Of a stretch of DNA of 64,000 nucleotides, positions 45,307-54,492 are shown piece after piece; position 1 is the first letter of the stretch, and every line of letters begins with the position of its first letter. The translations under genes and the position numbers were made by a program. Origin of the DNA: Pseudomonas mohnii (GTDB lineage Bacteria; Pseudomonadota; Gammaproteobacteria; Pseudomonadales; Pseudomonadaceae); contig NZ_FNRV01000001.1 of assembly GCF_900105115.1 (NCBI RefSeq), positions 434,001-498,000 of the forward strand, written 5' to 3'. Below the pieces are notes generated by a model that was not told the origin of the DNA, made no database searches, and worked only from the letters and a program-made list of their open reading frames with translations.

Positions 45307-46041
45307 TCAGGCCGCGGTTTCCAGGAGTTTTTTGCCCTGCTCCCACAGACCGGTCATGTTCCATTGCTGCTCCAACACCCCCGGACCGAACTCCTTCGAG
45401 CCGCCCAGTCCTTCGGCCAGGCCCTGGAACCAGGCGCCCTCTTCGATCAGCAGGATCAGCTTGGACACCGAGATAATGCCGGCACCCCAGAAGGTCGCGC
45501 CGCCATTGGCCTCGAGGATCGCTTGCAGGTGTGGATTGCGCTCAAGGTTCTCGATGATGAAGTCCGGCTCCGGTTGACGACGGTCCACGTAGATCGGCAA
45601 TTCGCGGGACAGGGTCACACGTTGCGAAGCCGCGTAGCGGATCGGCAATACCCGATGCGCGCTGGCCCAACCGCCCAACCAAGGGGTGTGAACGTGAATC
45701 ACCAGATTGATTTCCGCACGCTCGGCGAAAACCTTTGCGTAACGCCTGCCGTTGCCACCGGCCTTGCTGCCGCTCAACGGCGAACTGCCGGCTGTGGATT
45801 CGTCCAGGTACAACACGCCGTCATAGTCAGCTACCACGGCACGGATTTCTTCGTCATCCGCCCAAGGGCCAGGTGCGTGCAGGGCGATCACCAGACGGCT
45901 CTCAGGCACACGCAGATAAGCCTGAAAGGTGTTGGTGGCAGTCAGGGTGCGGGTATTTTTCAGCACGCGATAGGCCTTGGCAAAATCGCGCTTGGCCTGA
46001 TCCAGGTAAGTCAGTTGTTCGGCAGTCAACACGTGAGTCAT
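45307..46041 (-). CDS. class II aldolase/adducin-like protein, paralogue
   Basis: The 244-residue product shares the fold and motifs of the 40908 protein: VIHVHTPWLGGWASAHRVLP, EANGGATFWGAGI and GPGVLEQQWNMTGLWEQ. It also lacks the third zinc His and contains no cysteine and only one internal methionine. The start at 46041 (MTHVLTAEQ) has GGAG upstream; the alternative at 46056 would add a cysteine and lacks a ribosome site. It is divergent from the flavin monooxygenase and shares its activator sites. Confidence 0.85.
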   Translation of the reverse strand: MTHVLTAEQLTYLDQAKRDFAKAYRVLKNTRTLTATNTFQAYLRVPESRLVIALHAPGPWADDEEIRAVVADYDGVLYLDESTAGSSPLSGSKAGGNGRRYAKVFAERAEINLVIHVHTPWLGGWASAHRVLPIRYAASQRVTLSRELPIYVDRRQPEPDFIIENLERNPHLQAILEANGGATFWGAGIISVSKLILLIEEGAWFQGLAEGLGGSKEFGPGVLEQQWNMTGLWEQGKKLLETAA

Positions 46042-46104
46042 GGCAAAACACTCCAACTAATCGATTGAGAATGCCGGACCGCTGTCCAGGCATGTCAACC
46101 TGCA

Positions 46105-46122
46105 GAGCACTTCCTGTGCCAG
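46105..46122 (-). promoter_or_regulatory. sigma-54 promoter, leftward
   Basis: On the lower strand TGGCACA-GGAA-GTGCT fits the -24/-12 pattern, 65 bases before the start at 46041. It is close to the promoter of the paralogue at 40835. Confidence 0.65.
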
Positions 46123-46203
46123 CTTGCGACAGATCGCTAACCCACTGTTTGCAAAGCTTTTTATTCGGCACAAAAGGATGTGGGCCAGACGCCGCCGCCC
46201 TCT

Positions 46204-46219
46204 TGCTGCATCACCAGCA
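46204..46219. promoter_or_regulatory. activator site TGCTG-N6-CAGCA
   Basis: TGCTGCATCACCAGCA lies between the two divergent sigma-54 promoters, closer to the leftward one. Confidence 0.65.
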
Positions 46220-46235
46220 CGACCTGCTGATCAAC

Positions 46236-46251
46236 TGCTGCTGCGCCAGCA
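46236..46251. promoter_or_regulatory. activator site TGCTG-N6-CAGCA
   Basis: TGCTGCTGCGCCAGCA lies between the divergent promoters, 62 bases before the rightward one at 46313. Confidence 0.65.
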
Positions 46252-46312
46252 GCCGCCAGCCATTGTGCCCACCAACAGCGCCAGAAGCCCCGCCCCACGG
46301 GCCTCCGAGGGC

Positions 46313-46329
46313 TTGGCACAGCCGTTGCA
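46313..46329 (+). promoter_or_regulatory. sigma-54 promoter
   Basis: TTGGCACA-GCCG-TTGCA is close to consensus and lies 62 bases before the start of the monooxygenase at 46391. Confidence 0.78.
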
Positions 46330-46390
46330 ATTACCGCAACACCGCGGCTCTCGTACCGACCGGCCCGAGTTTATGATTCTGGAGTTTTTT

Positions 46391-47560
46391 ATGAGTACCG
46401 AATTTTTCTGGCGCCTGCCCCTGGGCAGTGACGGGCATTATCTGGCAACTGACAAAAACACCCGTGGCGCCGCGATTCATCGTCCGGGCAACATTGCGCC
46501 AGGCCGGTTGCCAAACGGTGAGCCGGATGGTTTCACCTACATCGACTACATCGCGCAAGTGGCCAAGGCCGCCGAGCTCGCAGGCTTCGAAGGGGCGCTG
46601 CTGCCGACCGGCCCGGAGCCATGGATCGCCGCAGCGGCGCTGGCGCGGGAAACCCGCCGGATCAAGTTCCTGATCGCGTTTCAGGCCACCTGGACCTTGC
46701 CGGCATACGCGGCCCAGCAAGCGGCCATCTTGCAGAACCTCAGCCGTGGGCGTCTCGACTGGAACATCATCACCGGCGGCAACCCGGCGGCCCAGCGCGC
46801 CAACGGCGACTTCCTCAGCCATGACCTGCGCTACAAGCGTACCGGCGAATTCCTCGACATCATCAAGGGCCTGTGGGAGAACGAATCGTTCTCCTACCAT
46901 GGCGATGTCTATCAACTGGAAAATGGTTCACTGCCACGCGGCCTGACCCAGGAGCGCAAGCCGAGCGTGTATTTCTCCGGGTTCTCCGACCCGGCGCTTG
47001 ACGTTGCAGCCCGTCACGCCGATGTCTACCTGAACTGGGCAGAGCCGGTCGACAAACTCAAGCCGCACATTGAACGTGTGCGTGAGCTGGCCGACAAGCA
47101 AGGTCGGGAAGTGCGCTTCGGCATTCGTATTGACCTGTTCGCCCGTGAGACCGAAGAAGCGGCATGGTCGGAACTGCGCCGCCAGTACGATCGCATCGAC
47201 GCCAGGACCAGCGAGTTCATCAAGAGCTTCGCCAGCGGTTCGGACTCCGTCGGTGCGGCCCGGCAGACGGCTTATCACCAGAACTCCGAACGCTTCGAAG
47301 ACCTGATCATCGGCCCCAATCTGTGGGCCGGCTTCGGTAAAGCCAAACCTGGGCCGACGATTGGCCTGGTCGGCAGCCACGAGAACGTCGCCGAACGCCT
47401 GGCCGAATACCGCGACGCCGGTTTCTCGACCTTCATTCTGGCCGGCAACCCACACCTCGAAGAAGCCCTGCGCATTGGCCAGGAAGTGCTGCCACTGGTG
47501 CATCAACGGCCCGTCGCAGACGCAGCACCTGCGCCAAACAACTTGAAAATCGCCGGCTAA
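46391..47560 (+). CDS. SsuD-like FMN-dependent (LLM class) monooxygenase, no Cys and no internal Met
   Basis: The 389-residue product belongs to the luciferase-like monooxygenases. It is close to alkanesulfonate monooxygenase SsuD: FFWRLPLGSDGHYLATD near the start, AGFEGALLPTGPEPWIAAAA, LDWNIITGGNP and FLSHDLRYKRTGEFLDIIKG. It should use reduced FMN and oxygen to cleave C-S bonds in sulfonates or related compounds. After the initiator it contains not one methionine and no cysteine, unusual for this length and typical of sulfur-starvation proteins. CTGGAG precedes the ATG. A terminator follows. No flavin reductase gene is seen in the window. Confidence 0.9.
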   Translation: MSTEFFWRLPLGSDGHYLATDKNTRGAAIHRPGNIAPGRLPNGEPDGFTYIDYIAQVAKAAELAGFEGALLPTGPEPWIAAAALARETRRIKFLIAFQATWTLPAYAAQQAAILQNLSRGRLDWNIITGGNPAAQRANGDFLSHDLRYKRTGEFLDIIKGLWENESFSYHGDVYQLENGSLPRGLTQERKPSVYFSGFSDPALDVAARHADVYLNWAEPVDKLKPHIERVRELADKQGREVRFGIRIDLFARETEEAAWSELRRQYDRIDARTSEFIKSFASGSDSVGAARQTAYHQNSERFEDLIIGPNLWAGFGKAKPGPTIGLVGSHENVAERLAEYRDAGFSTFILAGNPHLEEALRIGQEVLPLVHQRPVADAAPAPNNLKIAG

Positions 47561-47591
47561 TCAGCCGAACAAGCGTCACTCCCGCACCCTG

Positions 47592-47622
47592 CCCCGCACA
47601 CACCCCGGTGTCTGCGGGGTTT
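47592..47622 (+). terminator. terminator-like hairpin
   Basis: The stem CCCCGCA/TGCGGGG with an internal loop is followed by TTTTC. It lies between the monooxygenase and the ABC exporter genes. Confidence 0.6.
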
Positions 47623-47659
47623 TCACAATCCAGACATCGGTTTTGAAAGAAGTGAACCC

Positions 47660-49441
47660 ATGATCGAGCATTACCCTTTGCTGCGCAGCCTGCTGATCTA
47701 TCGAGAAATGCCGCGGCGCTTCGCCCTGACCGCCCTCCTGTTCTTCGTGGTCAGCGTCGGGCTGGCGGTACAACAATGCCTGGTCGGGCATGCCTTGAAC
47801 GAAGTCAATAACGGCCAGGCCGTCATTCGCCTGGATGACGGCAGCCTGGATGCCAGTCGCGCATGGTTCTGGACAGGGCTGTTGCTCGCCGTGGCGCTGG
47901 TGCGCGGTGTTGCACAGTATGCCAGTGGCGTGTTGTCGCTGGTCCTCAGCCAGGCCCTGCTCACCCGTCTGCGCGAGCGTATCCTGCAGCAAGTGCAAAC
48001 CCTGCCGCTGGGCTACCACTGGGAACACGGTATGGGCGAGATGATCAGCCGTACCACCCGTGACGCGGACAAGTTGCGCGATGCGCTGATCAGCTTCTGG
48101 CGGCAACTGGTGGAAACACCGTTGATCCTGTTGGCCACGGTGGGCCTGCTGGCCTGGTACGACGCCTGGCTGGGGCTGTTGCCGTTGCTGTTGACCGGTC
48201 TGGGCCTGTGGATTTTCGTGCGCCAGACTGAACGCCTGTTGATCCTCGACCGTGAAGTGGGCGCCGCCTACGACCGGGTCAATCAGGACCTCAGCGAAGG
48301 CATCGGCGGTGTCCGGGTGATCAAGTCGTTCGCGCTGGAGGCCGGTCGTATCGATCGATTCAGCCAGCAAGTCGGTTTCTTTGCCGAGCAGGCGCGCCTT
48401 GCCCTGGCGTTTGCCAGCTCACGGATTCCGCTGCCGCAACTGATCGTTGCGCTCAGCCATGTGTGGATTTTTGTCTATGGCGCCCTGCTGGTTCGCGACG
48501 GCCATCTGGGGATCGGTGAATGGGTCACTTCCCTACTGATTGCCACCACGCTGGTTTTCCGCATCGAAGGCATCGGCAGGGTAATGCAGGTGTTCGCCGA
48601 TGCACGCTCGTCAGCCGAGCGCATCTGGCAATTGCTCGATGCGCCACAGACCATTCAAAGCGGAACCCAGGCGTTGTCGACGCGACCGCTGGGGTTGCGC
48701 CTGGAGCATGTCACCGTTCAAGCACCGGGTGGCGGTCGAAGCATTCTGCGCGACTGTAACTTCACGCTGCAGCCCGGCGAGGTCGTCGCCCTGGTGGGGG
48801 CCACAGGCGCCGGAAAGAGTCTGCTGGCAAGCCTGTTGCCGCGCCTGACTGACCCTCAAGAGGGTACGGTGTCGCTCGGTTCCAGCCGTGATGGCTGGCA
48901 GGACGTGCGCACACTCAAGCTGGAGGAGTTGCGCAAGCGCGTGCACGTCGTGCCCCAGGAAAGCTTTCTGTTTTCCGATACCCTCGCCGCCAACCTGCGC
49001 CTGGCCGCCCCCGGGGCGAGTGATGAAAGCCTGCGCCGGGGCTTGAGCCTGGCCGCTGCCGAGGAGGTGCTGGAACGCCTTCCCCACGGGTTGGACACCT
49101 CACTGGGCGACCGCGGCGTCACGCTGTCCGGCGGCCAACGCCAACGCATCAATCTCGCGCGCGCGCTGCTGGCACGCCCCGACATCCTGTGCCTCGACGA
49201 CGCCACGAGTGCGCTGGACTCACTCACCGAACGCCGGGTGATCCACAACATTCGAGGCCTGCTGCAACACGATGGGCACACCACTACGTTGCTGATTGTC
49301 TCCAGCAAGCTGTCAACCATCCAGCTCGCCGATCGGGTGCTGGTACTGGCAGACGGGCACATTGCCGACAGCGGCACACACGCCGAGCTGGTCCAACGCA
49401 ACGCTTTCTACCGTGACCTATTGGGGGTCGAACATGACTAA
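47660..49441 (+). CDS. ABC exporter half-transporter 1 (degenerate nucleotide site)
   Basis: The 593-residue product has six transmembrane segments followed by an ATPase domain with Walker A GATGAGKS and signature [14 protein letters not shown]. The Walker B end reads [11 protein letters not shown], with Asp instead of the catalytic Glu. The switch-His position reads SSKLSTI instead of AHRLSTI. These changes mark a non-hydrolytic site. It overlaps the next gene by eight bases, and together they make a heterodimeric exporter. The substrate is unknown; its place in the cluster suggests efflux of a sulfur compound or by-product. Confidence 0.88.
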   Translation: MIEHYPLLRSLLIYREMPRRFALTALLFFVVSVGLAVQQCLVGHALNEVNNGQAVIRLDDGSLDASRAWFWTGLLLAVALVRGVAQYASGVLSLVLSQALLTRLRERILQQVQTLPLGYHWEHGMGEMISRTTRDADKLRDALISFWRQLVETPLILLATVGLLAWYDAWLGLLPLLLTGLGLWIFVRQTERLLILDREVGAAYDRVNQDLSEGIGGVRVIKSFALEAGRIDRFSQQVGFFAEQARLALAFASSRIPLPQLIVALSHVWIFVYGALLVRDGHLGIGEWVTSLLIATTLVFRIEGIGRVMQVFADARSSAERIWQLLDAPQTIQSGTQALSTRPLGLRLEHVTVQAPGGGRSILRDCNFTLQPGEVVALVGATGAGKSLLASLLPRLTDPQEGTVSLGSSRDGWQDVRTLKLEELRKRVHVVPQESFLFSDTLAANLRLAAPGASDESLRRGLSLAAAEEVLERLPHGLDTSLGDRGVTLSGGQRQRINLARALLARPDILCLDDATSALDSLTERRVIHNIRGLLQHDGHTTTLLIVSSKLSTIQLADRVLVLADGHIADSGTHAELVQRNAFYRDLLGVEHD

Positions 49442-51287
49442 TCCATTGCCCGGTAAAGCACTCAGCGATATCGAGATTGAGGAGGCACTGGCCAAAAAGG
49501 GGCTGGATCGCAGCATGTTCAGTCGACTGTTGCCGCTGCTCGGCCCAGTGCGCTCACGCATTCTGGCAGTGATCGGGCTTGAGTTGCTGCTGGTGGTCGC
49601 CGTGTTCCTGCGTCCCTGGTTTGTCCGCGAATTGCTCGACCGCGGTCTGGTCCGCCAAGGCGATGCATGGCTGCTCGATTTGACGCTGGTCAGCCTGCTG
49701 GGCGTGGGGCTCGCTGCCACCTGGGGTGCACGTTTCCTGCTGGCCGGCCTCTCGCAATACATTGCCGGCGGCGCGGCCATTCGCGTGCTCAACGACCTGC
49801 GGGTGCGAGTGTTCAGCCACGTACAGGCGCTGAGCATCGGTTACTTCGACCGGACCAAGGCCGGCCGGATCATTTCCCGCGCGGACCGTGACGTCGACAG
49901 TCTCGAAGCGCTGCTGATCCAGGGCCCGCCGGAACTGCTCGGCGCTTTGCTGCGTTGCAGCGTCGCGTCGATCATGTTGTGGCTGATCTCACCGGTGTTT
50001 TTCCTCGGTCTGGCGGGCATCGTGCCGTTGTTGTGCGTGGCGACCTGGAGCTTCAAGAGGATCTCGCAACGCACATGGGCCAGGGTTGCGGAAAACCGCA
50101 GCCGCTTCACCGCGCACCTGGTGGAAACCGTGGCCGGAGCACGCATGATTCAGCAATGCGTACAGCAGGACACGAACCGCTTGCGATATCGACGTTTGCT
50201 GGAAGACTTCAACGAAGCCTTGATTGGCGGCAACCTGCGCTCCGGTTGGTTCGCGCCCTTTACCGGGCTGCTCGCGGCGGTTGGCATGGCAATGTTGCTG
50301 ATGCTGGGAGCGTATGGCCTGGCTCAACATCAACTGACAGTCGGGCAAGTCGCCGAAAGCCTGTTCTACGTGATGCTGTTCCTCGGCCCCTTGCAGGAAC
50401 TGTCCGATCTGCTCGAGCGCTATGCCACTGGCTCGGCATCGGCCCAGCGGATTTTCCTGCTGCTCGATACCCAACCGGAAATCCTCGACAGCGACACCCC
50501 GGTCCCCCTCGAAAAAGCCCGCGGCGCGGTTAACTTCGAGCACGTGACGTTTGCTTATCAGCCGGGCGCAAAAGCCGTGATCGAGGATTTTGTCCTGCGT
50601 ATCCCCGCTGGTGAAGTGCTGGCGCTTGTCGGCCCTTCCGGACATGGCAAGAGCACCCTGGTGCAACTGCTCACGCGATTTTATGAAGTGCAGCACGGTG
50701 CGGTGACACTCGATGGCATCGACATCAGGCAGCTGACGCAAAAGCAACTGCGCCGCAACGTAGGCGTCGTGCTCCAGGACAATGTGCTGTTCAGCGGCAC
50801 GATCCTCGACAACCTGCGACTGGTCCGCCCGGACGCCAGCGATGAACAACTGATCGCGGCGGCACAGGCACTGGGCGCCGACGAAGTGCTGGAGCGACTG
50901 CCGCTGGCCTGGCACACCGAAGTCGGTGCACTGGGTGCCCACCTCAGCCATGGACAACGACAATTGGTGTGCCTGACCCGTGCGTTCCTCGCCGACCCGG
51001 CCGTACTGGTCCTCGACGAGGCCACCTCGGCTGTCGACATCCATACCGAACGACGCATCCAGAAAGCCTTGCGGCGCCTGTGTGAAGGACGCACGGCCAT
51101 CATCATTGCCCATCGACTCGCGACCATTCGCGACGCCGACCGGATTGGCGTCGTGCGCAACGGCCAACTGATCGAGTTGGGCAACCATGCCGCGCTGCTC
51201 CATCAGGGCGGGGCCTACGCCGCGTTGTATCGCACCTACGAACACAACGAACACACGCCCGCCACGCCACAGCCTGCGAGCGCCTGA
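49434..51287 (+). CDS. ABC exporter half-transporter 2 (catalytic nucleotide site)
   Basis: The 617-residue partner has six transmembrane segments and an ATPase domain with Walker [10 protein letters not shown], Walker [14 protein letters not shown] with catalytic Glu, and switch His in IIAHRLATI. Its signature reads LSHGQ instead of LSGGQ. Its Walker motifs therefore pair with the good signature of the partner to form the one active site, as in TM287/288- and BmrCD-type heterodimers. The ATG at 49434 overlaps the upstream stop; a longer frame from 49296 lies inside the upstream gene. Confidence 0.88.
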   Translation: MTNPLPGKALSDIEIEEALAKKGLDRSMFSRLLPLLGPVRSRILAVIGLELLLVVAVFLRPWFVRELLDRGLVRQGDAWLLDLTLVSLLGVGLAATWGARFLLAGLSQYIAGGAAIRVLNDLRVRVFSHVQALSIGYFDRTKAGRIISRADRDVDSLEALLIQGPPELLGALLRCSVASIMLWLISPVFFLGLAGIVPLLCVATWSFKRISQRTWARVAENRSRFTAHLVETVAGARMIQQCVQQDTNRLRYRRLLEDFNEALIGGNLRSGWFAPFTGLLAAVGMAMLLMLGAYGLAQHQLTVGQVAESLFYVMLFLGPLQELSDLLERYATGSASAQRIFLLLDTQPEILDSDTPVPLEKARGAVNFEHVTFAYQPGAKAVIEDFVLRIPAGEVLALVGPSGHGKSTLVQLLTRFYEVQHGAVTLDGIDIRQLTQKQLRRNVGVVLQDNVLFSGTILDNLRLVRPDASDEQLIAAAQALGADEVLERLPLAWHTEVGALGAHLSHGQRQLVCLTRAFLADPAVLVLDEATSAVDIHTERRIQKALRRLCEGRTAIIIAHRLATIRDADRIGVVRNGQLIELGNHAALLHQGGAYAALYRTYEHNEHTPATPQPASA

Positions 51288-51330
51288 TGCCGCTTTGGGT
51301 TGCTGATCATCCAACGACCTTGCTGATCCA

Positions 51331-51348
51331 TTGCTGCTGCAGCAGCAA
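51331..51348. promoter_or_regulatory. activator site TGCTG-N6-CAGCA (perfect palindrome)
   Basis: TTGCTGCTGCAGCAGCAA is a perfect 18-base palindrome containing TGCTG-CTGCAG-CAGCA, about 73 bases before the sigma-54 promoter at 51421. Confidence 0.75.
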
Positions 51349-51420
51349 CGGATCCTGACAGCACTCGCAACCATCCCGGCAAAGCCCCTTAAGCACGGGG
51401 CTTTGCCATCGAGTCACGGC

Positions 51421-51437
51421 GTGGCATGCCCGTTGCA
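51421..51437 (+). promoter_or_regulatory. sigma-54 promoter
   Basis: TGGCATG-CCCG-TTGCA is close to consensus and lies 68 bases before the start at 51505. It probably drives the five-gene unit through 56096. Confidence 0.78.
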
Positions 51438-51504
51438 ATTGCCCTTTGCAATCGGTGATCAACCGCATCCGTGAAGACCTGCCGTAACCTATGGAGTAAG
51501 CACA

Positions 51505-52560
51505 ATGTCCCATCCCCTCGAAACACTCTGGTACACCCGCTGCCCAGTGCCGACCGGCCTCGGCATCGCCGTTCAAAAGGGTTGGCTGGAAGAAGCCCTT
51601 GAACAGCAAGGCACGCGCATCCAGTCGTTGCGTGAGTCCAGCGAACAAGCCGTGCGCGAATCCCACTTTGATCACACCCTGCAGAACTCGGTTCGCCACG
51701 GCGGCAACATCCCCGCCATTTGGGCCAAGTCCAGCGGTCGCGACACACGGGTCATCGGCTTGTCATGGGCCGATGAAATCCAGCTGATCCTGACCCTGCC
51801 CGGCAGCGACATCAAAACCGTCAAGGACCTCAAGGGACGCAAGTTCGGCCTGCCGCACTGGGTCAATGCGCAAATCGACTTCACCCGCGCACAAGCGCTG
51901 CGCGGCCTGGAAAACGCGCTCAAACTCGAAGGTCTCGAGGTCAAGGATGTCGAGCTGGTGGATTACATCCACGGCGGCACGTTCAGCGATGAGGCCACCC
52001 AGGTCGTCAACGGCGTGGCCAACTTCGGCGGGCGTCGCAATGGTGGCCAGAACGCCGAGCTGGTGGGCCTGCTGCGCGGCGAAGTCGATGCCATTTTCCT
52101 CAAGGGCGCACACGCCGCCCAACTGGCCCACCAGTTTGGCCTGCACACCGTGATCGACACAGGCTCGCACCCGGACCCGTTGATCCGCTCGAACAACGGC
52201 ACCCCACGCACGCTCAGCGTCGACAGCCATTTGCTGGATCAGCACTTCGACACGGCCGTGGCGATTCTGTCGTCGGTGGTGCGCGCCGAAGAGTGGGCCT
52301 GGACGCACCCACAGGACACCCGGCGCTTCCTGGCCCACGAAACCAACAGCAGCGAGTTCTGGGTAACTGCGGCGTATGGCACAGACGCGCACCAGCGACT
52401 GCGGACCAACCTCGATGAGCGCTCGATCAACGGCGTGCAGGACTTCACCGATTTCCTGCATCGCTGGAACTTCATCCCGGCGTCGTTCTCCGTCGCCGAC
52501 TGGATCGACCCGCGTCCTCAGGAAACGCTGCGCAGTCTGGTGGCTACCCGCACCGGTTGA
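51505..52560 (+). CDS. DszB-like putative sulfinate desulfinase
   Basis: The 351-residue protein has a periplasmic-binding-type fold but no signal peptide. YTRCPVPTGLG near the start matches the DszB motif SNCPVPN. SHFDHTLQNSVRHGGNIP matches the DszB segment with His60 and Arg70. Here the residues are Cys13, His54 and Arg64, with the same 10-residue His-Arg spacing. DszB (2-(2-hydroxyphenyl)benzenesulfinate desulfinase) releases sulfite from a sulfinate. Cys13 is the only cysteine, and there is no internal methionine. It heads a unit with a second copy and an SsuBC-like transporter. A cytoplasmic desulfinase is more likely than a binding protein. Confidence 0.8.
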   Translation: MSHPLETLWYTRCPVPTGLGIAVQKGWLEEALEQQGTRIQSLRESSEQAVRESHFDHTLQNSVRHGGNIPAIWAKSSGRDTRVIGLSWADEIQLILTLPGSDIKTVKDLKGRKFGLPHWVNAQIDFTRAQALRGLENALKLEGLEVKDVELVDYIHGGTFSDEATQVVNGVANFGGRRNGGQNAELVGLLRGEVDAIFLKGAHAAQLAHQFGLHTVIDTGSHPDPLIRSNNGTPRTLSVDSHLLDQHFDTAVAILSSVVRAEEWAWTHPQDTRRFLAHETNSSEFWVTAAYGTDAHQRLRTNLDERSINGVQDFTDFLHRWNFIPASFSVADWIDPRPQETLRSLVATRTG

Positions 52561-52636
52561 CACATTGCCTCGGGCAGCCGGCTGTGGCCCCTGCCCGTTC
52601 CGATTTTCAGCGCCATGACCTGTCTGGATTGCCTGC

Positions 52637-53683
52637 ATGACAAAACCTCTCGATACACTCTGGTACACCCATAGCCCGGTCCCCACCGGGCTGGGTATCG
52701 CTGTCGAATCCGGCCGTCTTGCCGAAGCATTTCGCCCTTACGGCACCAATATTCAAGGCTTGCGCGAATCCTCCGACCGGGAAGTGCGCGAGGCGCATTT
52801 CGACCACCACCTGGACAACTCGGTCCGTCATGGAGGAAATACCCCGGCGATCTGGGCCAAAGCCAGCGGCAAGAGCACCCGCGTGCTGGGTCTGTCCTGG
52901 AGCGACGAAGTCCAGTTGATCCTGACCACCCCGGAAAGCGGGATCAAAACCACCCGTGATCTGCGCAACCGGCGTTTCGGCATCCCCAAATGGGCCAACG
53001 TGCAGATTGATTTTGGTCGCGCCCAGGCACTGCGCTCCCTGGAAAACGCCCTGCAACTCGAGGGGCTGGGTATCGCTGACGTCGAACTGGTGGATTATCC
53101 CTACGGCGGTACTCACAGCGACGAACCGATCCAGCATGTGTTCGGCGCACAAATAGCCTTGAAGAATCGACGGCGCAACAATGAGTTGATCGGCCTGTTG
53201 CGCGGCGACATCGATGCGGTCTTCGCCAAGGGCGCACATGGAGTACTACTGGCTGAAGAGTTCGGGCTTCAGGTGGTGATCGATACCGGATCGCACCCGG
53301 ACCCGATGATTCGCAGCAACATCGGTACTCCGCGTACCTTGACGGTGGATCAGCACATGCTCGACGAGCATTTCGATGCAGCGGCGTTGATCGTCGAAAC
53401 CGTGTTACGGGCCGAACAGTGGGCCTGGAGCCACGCCGACGAAACCCGACGCTTTCTCGCCCGCGAACTCAATACCAGCGAATATTTCGTCGCCGCTGCC
53501 TACGGCGAAGACGCGCACCGCAGACTGGTCACCCGCCTCGAGGAAAGGTCCCTGCTGGCCCTGCAGGACCTGACCCGTTTCCTCCATCGGCATCATTTCA
53601 TCGACCATGCCTTCAACGTACGCGATTGGGTTGATCCCCGGCCGCTGGAGTCGGTGCTGGGTAAAACCAGGCTGGCCATCTGA
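52637..53683 (+). CDS. DszB-like paralogue with Ser in place of the catalytic Cys
   Basis: The 348-residue product is closely related to the previous protein (THSPVPTGLGIAV; HFDHHLDNSVRHGGNTPAIW). It keeps His54 and Arg64, but position 13 is Ser. It has no cysteine at all and two internal methionines, and no signal peptide. It may be a catalytically weak or regulatory partner, a subunit, or an enzyme with altered chemistry. The gene ends by overlapping the permease start (TGATG). Confidence 0.8.
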   Translation: MTKPLDTLWYTHSPVPTGLGIAVESGRLAEAFRPYGTNIQGLRESSDREVREAHFDHHLDNSVRHGGNTPAIWAKASGKSTRVLGLSWSDEVQLILTTPESGIKTTRDLRNRRFGIPKWANVQIDFGRAQALRSLENALQLEGLGIADVELVDYPYGGTHSDEPIQHVFGAQIALKNRRRNNELIGLLRGDIDAVFAKGAHGVLLAEEFGLQVVIDTGSHPDPMIRSNIGTPRTLTVDQHMLDEHFDAAALIVETVLRAEQWAWSHADETRRFLARELNTSEYFVAAAYGEDAHRRLVTRLEERSLLALQDLTRFLHRHHFIDHAFNVRDWVDPRPLESVLGKTRLAI

Positions 53684-54483
53684 TGAGCAGCCTGATCAGT
53701 GTCGCGGCTCAGCCCCGCGTGTTCATTCGACGGCTCCGGCCCAATCGGCTCAGCTGGTTTGTTTCGCCGCTCCTGGTGCTGCTGGCCTGGGCGCTGGTCG
53801 CGCAATCCGGCCGCTACTCCGAGCAGTTGCTGGTGCCACCGGCAGTGGTCTGGGACACCTTCAAGGACCTGCTGGACAGTGGCGAACTGCTTGAGCACAC
53901 CCGCTTCAGCCTGAGTCGCCTGGGCCTGGGTTTCGCACTCGGCGCCAGCGGCGGATTGCTGTTCGGGATCGCCCTGGCCCTGTCGAAAACGGTCGAGGTG
54001 TATTGCTCGCCGTTGTTTCACACCCTGCGCCAGATCCCGTCTATTGCCTTGATCCCCATGTTCATCCTGGCCTTCGGCGTGGAAGAGACGTTCAAGATCC
54101 TGATCGTCACCAAAGCGGTGTTTTTCCCGGTCGCACTGGCTACCAGCGAAGGGATCAAGGCGATCCCGCGCAACTACTTTGAGCTCGGGCGAATTTACCG
54201 ATTACCGCTGCGGCATCTGATCTTCGACATTGCTTTTCCGGCCGCCGCACCGCCGATTCTCACGGGAATTCGCATCGGCCTGAGCCGGGCCTGGATGGTC
54301 CTGGTGGCCGCCGAACTGCTGGCGGCCAACAGCGGCCTGGGGCAGATGATCGAGATGGCGCGACAGTTGATGCGCATCGACATCGTGATGGTCGGCGTGG
54401 TCGTGATCGGGCTGATCGGCTTCGTCCTCGACCATGGCTTTCGCCTGCTGGAAAAACGCCTGTTCCGCTGGAAAACCCGTTAG
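53683..54483 (+). CDS. SsuC/TauC-like ABC permease
   Basis: The 266-residue inner-membrane protein has six hydrophobic segments and the ABC-coupling region ALATSEGIKAIPRNYFELGR, typical of sulfonate/taurine/nitrate permeases. FSLSRLGLGFALGASGGLLF opens the core. It overlaps the upstream stop codon and precedes a second permease by nine bases, so the importer has two different permeases. Confidence 0.88.
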   Translation: MSSLISVAAQPRVFIRRLRPNRLSWFVSPLLVLLAWALVAQSGRYSEQLLVPPAVVWDTFKDLLDSGELLEHTRFSLSRLGLGFALGASGGLLFGIALALSKTVEVYCSPLFHTLRQIPSIALIPMFILAFGVEETFKILIVTKAVFFPVALATSEGIKAIPRNYFELGRIYRLPLRHLIFDIAFPAAAPPILTGIRIGLSRAWMVLVAAELLAANSGLGQMIEMARQLMRIDIVMVGVVVIGLIGFVLDHGFRLLEKRLFRWKTR

Positions 54484-54492
54484 GAGAATCAC

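Noticed and set aside
51505..53683. Both DszB-like genes as simple ABC binding proteins
   Set aside because: No signal peptide and conserved DszB catalytic positions argue against a periplasmic binding role, although the fold is shared.
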